Assembly: GCA_030523385.1 (NCBI GenBank)
Contig: JAUNIV010000105.1
Coordinates: forward strand, 1 to 7,499
DNA length: 7,499 nt
Direction: 5' to 3'
Origin: Bacteroidales bacterium
GTDB taxonomy: Bacteria > Bacteroidota > Bacteroidia > Bacteroidales > Bacteroidaceae
Every line of letters starts with the position of its first letter. The first letter of the stretch is position 1. Shown piece by piece: positions 6,340 to 7,499 of the stretch. The notes beneath the pieces were generated by a model that saw only the letters and a list, made by a program, of their open reading frames with translations, was not told the origin of the DNA and did not search any database. A program made the position numbers and the translations under genes.

Positions 6340-7230
6340 TTACGGATTTGTTTTCTTTTCAGCCCAATACACACCACACAAAATAAGCAGGCACCCCGCA
6401 ATGGCTATCCACGTAATCGACTCGTTGATAATGATGGCCGAAGCAAGCAGAGTTACCGGCGGACCTATATAGATGTAATTGGCACTCTGTACGGCACCCA
6501 GTTCCTTGACACAGACATTCCAAGATATGAAGCAGAGCATGGATGCCACGAAACCGAGGAAGAGCAGATTGCCCCAGACTACAGGACGAAACATCAAAGC
6601 CGAATCCCACACCAACGGATTTGACAAGAACACGGGCAGAATGGTCAGTATGCCGTAAAAGAAAACCTTGCGGGTGATGAAGGCTACGGGATAGCGTCCG
6701 TCCAGACGTTTCAACACCAAGCAATAGAGTGCCCACATCAGTGCCGCAATCAGTGAAAGAACATCACCTGCCGGACTGATTTTCAATATGAAACTTCCGT
6801 TGAACACCACCATTCCTACTCCGGCCAATGCCATGAGCGAGCCATAGAACACACGACGGGAAAACGCTTCCCGTTGTCCGAAGAAGTGGAACAAGAGTGT
6901 AGTCAGGATGGGAGCAGTACATACGATGAGAGACACATTGGAGGCCAACGTAATGCTCAATGCTGTGTTCTCTGTCAGGAAATATAAAGTTCCGCCGCTC
7001 AGTCCTGTCAGCAACAAAAGAAACTCATCCTTCACATTATCGGCAAACAGCCTCTTGTATGAAATGCTCCAAATGCAAATGTATGCCAACAGGAAACGGA
7101 AAAAGAATATTTCGGAAGGCGTCAGTCCGTTATTTATCAGCAATTTCGTGGAAATAAAAGTGGTTCCCCAAATGGCTACCGTAATGATGGCCAGTGCATG
7201 ATAAATCCATTTTGATCGAGTTGTATTCAT
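6340..7230 (-). CDS. EamA/DMT-superfamily transporter
   Basis: A 296-residue inner-membrane protein of the drug/metabolite transporter superfamily, with two tandem EamA domains (about 12-143 and 156-290). Ten hydrophobic segments can be read at about 9-29, 39-58, 70-89, 94-114, 128-146, 156-173, 186-204, 218-240, 247-268 and 272-291. Family marks include IWGTTFISTKLLI near the N-terminus (20-32), ASNVSLIVCTAPILTTLL in the fourth segment, and the second-domain end IINESITWIAIAGCLLILCGVY with conserved Glu270. These proteins usually export small metabolites or amino acids; the substrate cannot be told from sequence. It follows the DUF1703-type gene by 12 bases and precedes the acetyltransferase by 29, so the three probably form one unit. 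No Shine-Dalgarno or promoter is evident in the 12-base gap. Confidence 0.95.
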   Translation of the reverse strand: MNTTRSKWIYHALAIITVAIWGTTFISTKLLINNGLTPSEIFFFRFLLAYICIWSISYKRLFADNVKDEFLLLLTGLSGGTLYFLTENTALSITLASNVSLIVCTAPILTTLLFHFFGQREAFSRRVFYGSLMALAGVGMVVFNGSFILKISPAGDVLSLIAALMWALYCLVLKRLDGRYPVAFITRKVFFYGILTILPVFLSNPLVWDSALMFRPVVWGNLLFLGFVASMLCFISWNVCVKELGAVQSANYIYIGPPVTLLASAIIINESITWIAIAGCLLILCGVYWAEKKTNP

Positions 7231-7242
7231 ATTTTTAAGTAA

Positions 7243-7499
7243 TTATTCACTAATCACCCACTTCTCCACATTGCGTGTCTGTGAGGAGAAATTTAGCCCG
7301 ATACGGATAATCTTCCGGTTGTCCGTCTCAAAAGGCAAGGTGTATGCCCTGTCACTGATTTGCCGCAAAGCCTCTTCAGCCGTGCCGTCGAGTTTGAACT
7401 CCAATATGTATGTGTAATTTGGACATTGAAGTACCATGTCGATGCGTCCCTGACTGGTGTGGTATTCTGCCTGTACATAGAATCCCAACAGCTTACTTA
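7243..7499 (-). CDS. C-terminal end of a DUF1703/PD-(D/E)XK nuclease-like protein (partial)
   Basis: About 84 codons of a gene whose 5' part lies beyond the right edge; the frame stays open to the last base, and no ATG start fits inside the window. Seen directly: GRIDMVL, then YTYILEFKLDGTAEEALRQI, then YTLPF and IIRIGLNFSS. GRID and the E-F-K triplet match the Asp and ExK core of PD-(D/E)XK nuclease folds. The whole tail resembles the C-terminus of the large AAA-ATPase-like/DUF1703 proteins (about 500-600 residues, many copies per genome in Bacteroides and Porphyromonas), whose function is unknown. The N-terminal ATPase part is inferred from the family only. The stop lies 12 bases before the transporter ATG. 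Confidence 0.88.
   Translation of the reverse strand, partial: SKLLGFYVQAEYHTSQGRIDMVLQCPNYTYILEFKLDGTAEEALRQISDRAYTLPFETDNRKIIRIGLNFSSQTRNVEKWVISE

Overview
The window reads as chromosomal DNA of a member of the Bacteroidales, most likely Bacteroides or a close relative. The evidence is the family set (KdsB, a DUF2461 protein, a DUF2582 winged-helix protein, a DUF1703-type AAA/nuclease C-terminus), the AT-rich leaders with few Shine-Dalgarno sites, and several copies of the Bacteroidetes -7 promoter element TAnnTTTG just upstream of genes. No RNA genes, insertion sequences, CRISPR arrays or phage genes were seen. Coding density is high, and no gap between genes exceeds 192 bases.

Left block (about 56-4830, all on the minus strand, so read right to left): kdsB (CMP-Kdo synthesis for lipopolysaccharide) overlaps by 4 bases (ATGA) an M16-family peptidase homologue whose zinc site looks destroyed. 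After a 70-base gap with its own likely promoter come a secreted protein made of 14 perfectly spaced MORN repeats and, 11 bases further, an inositol-monophosphatase-family phosphatase. A DUF2461 protein with its own likely promoter ends the block.

Middle block (about 4831-5702): kdsB is transcribed divergently from a short, degenerate FolK (HPPK)-like protein. The 77-base gap holds two face-to-face TAnnTTTG elements inside a 10-base inverted repeat. A 192-base gap containing three copies of ATGTCAT follows, then a 72-residue DUF2582 winged helix-turn-helix protein. A GC-rich hairpin separates this gene from the convergent block to its right.

Right block (about 5759-7499, minus strand): the 3' end of a DUF1703/PD-(D/E)XK-type gene (truncated by the window edge), an EamA/DMT transporter 12 bases later, and a LacA/Maa-type sugar O-acetyltransferase 29 bases after that. 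The spacing suggests one transcript.

Nothing here is clearly a new multi-gene system. The best leads are two apparently non-catalytic homologues of well-known enzymes (the M16 protein and the FolK-like protein), placed on either side of the same symmetric promoter region at kdsB, and the unusually regular MORN array. All family calls are from reading the sequence and from memory of family motifs; no database search was run.
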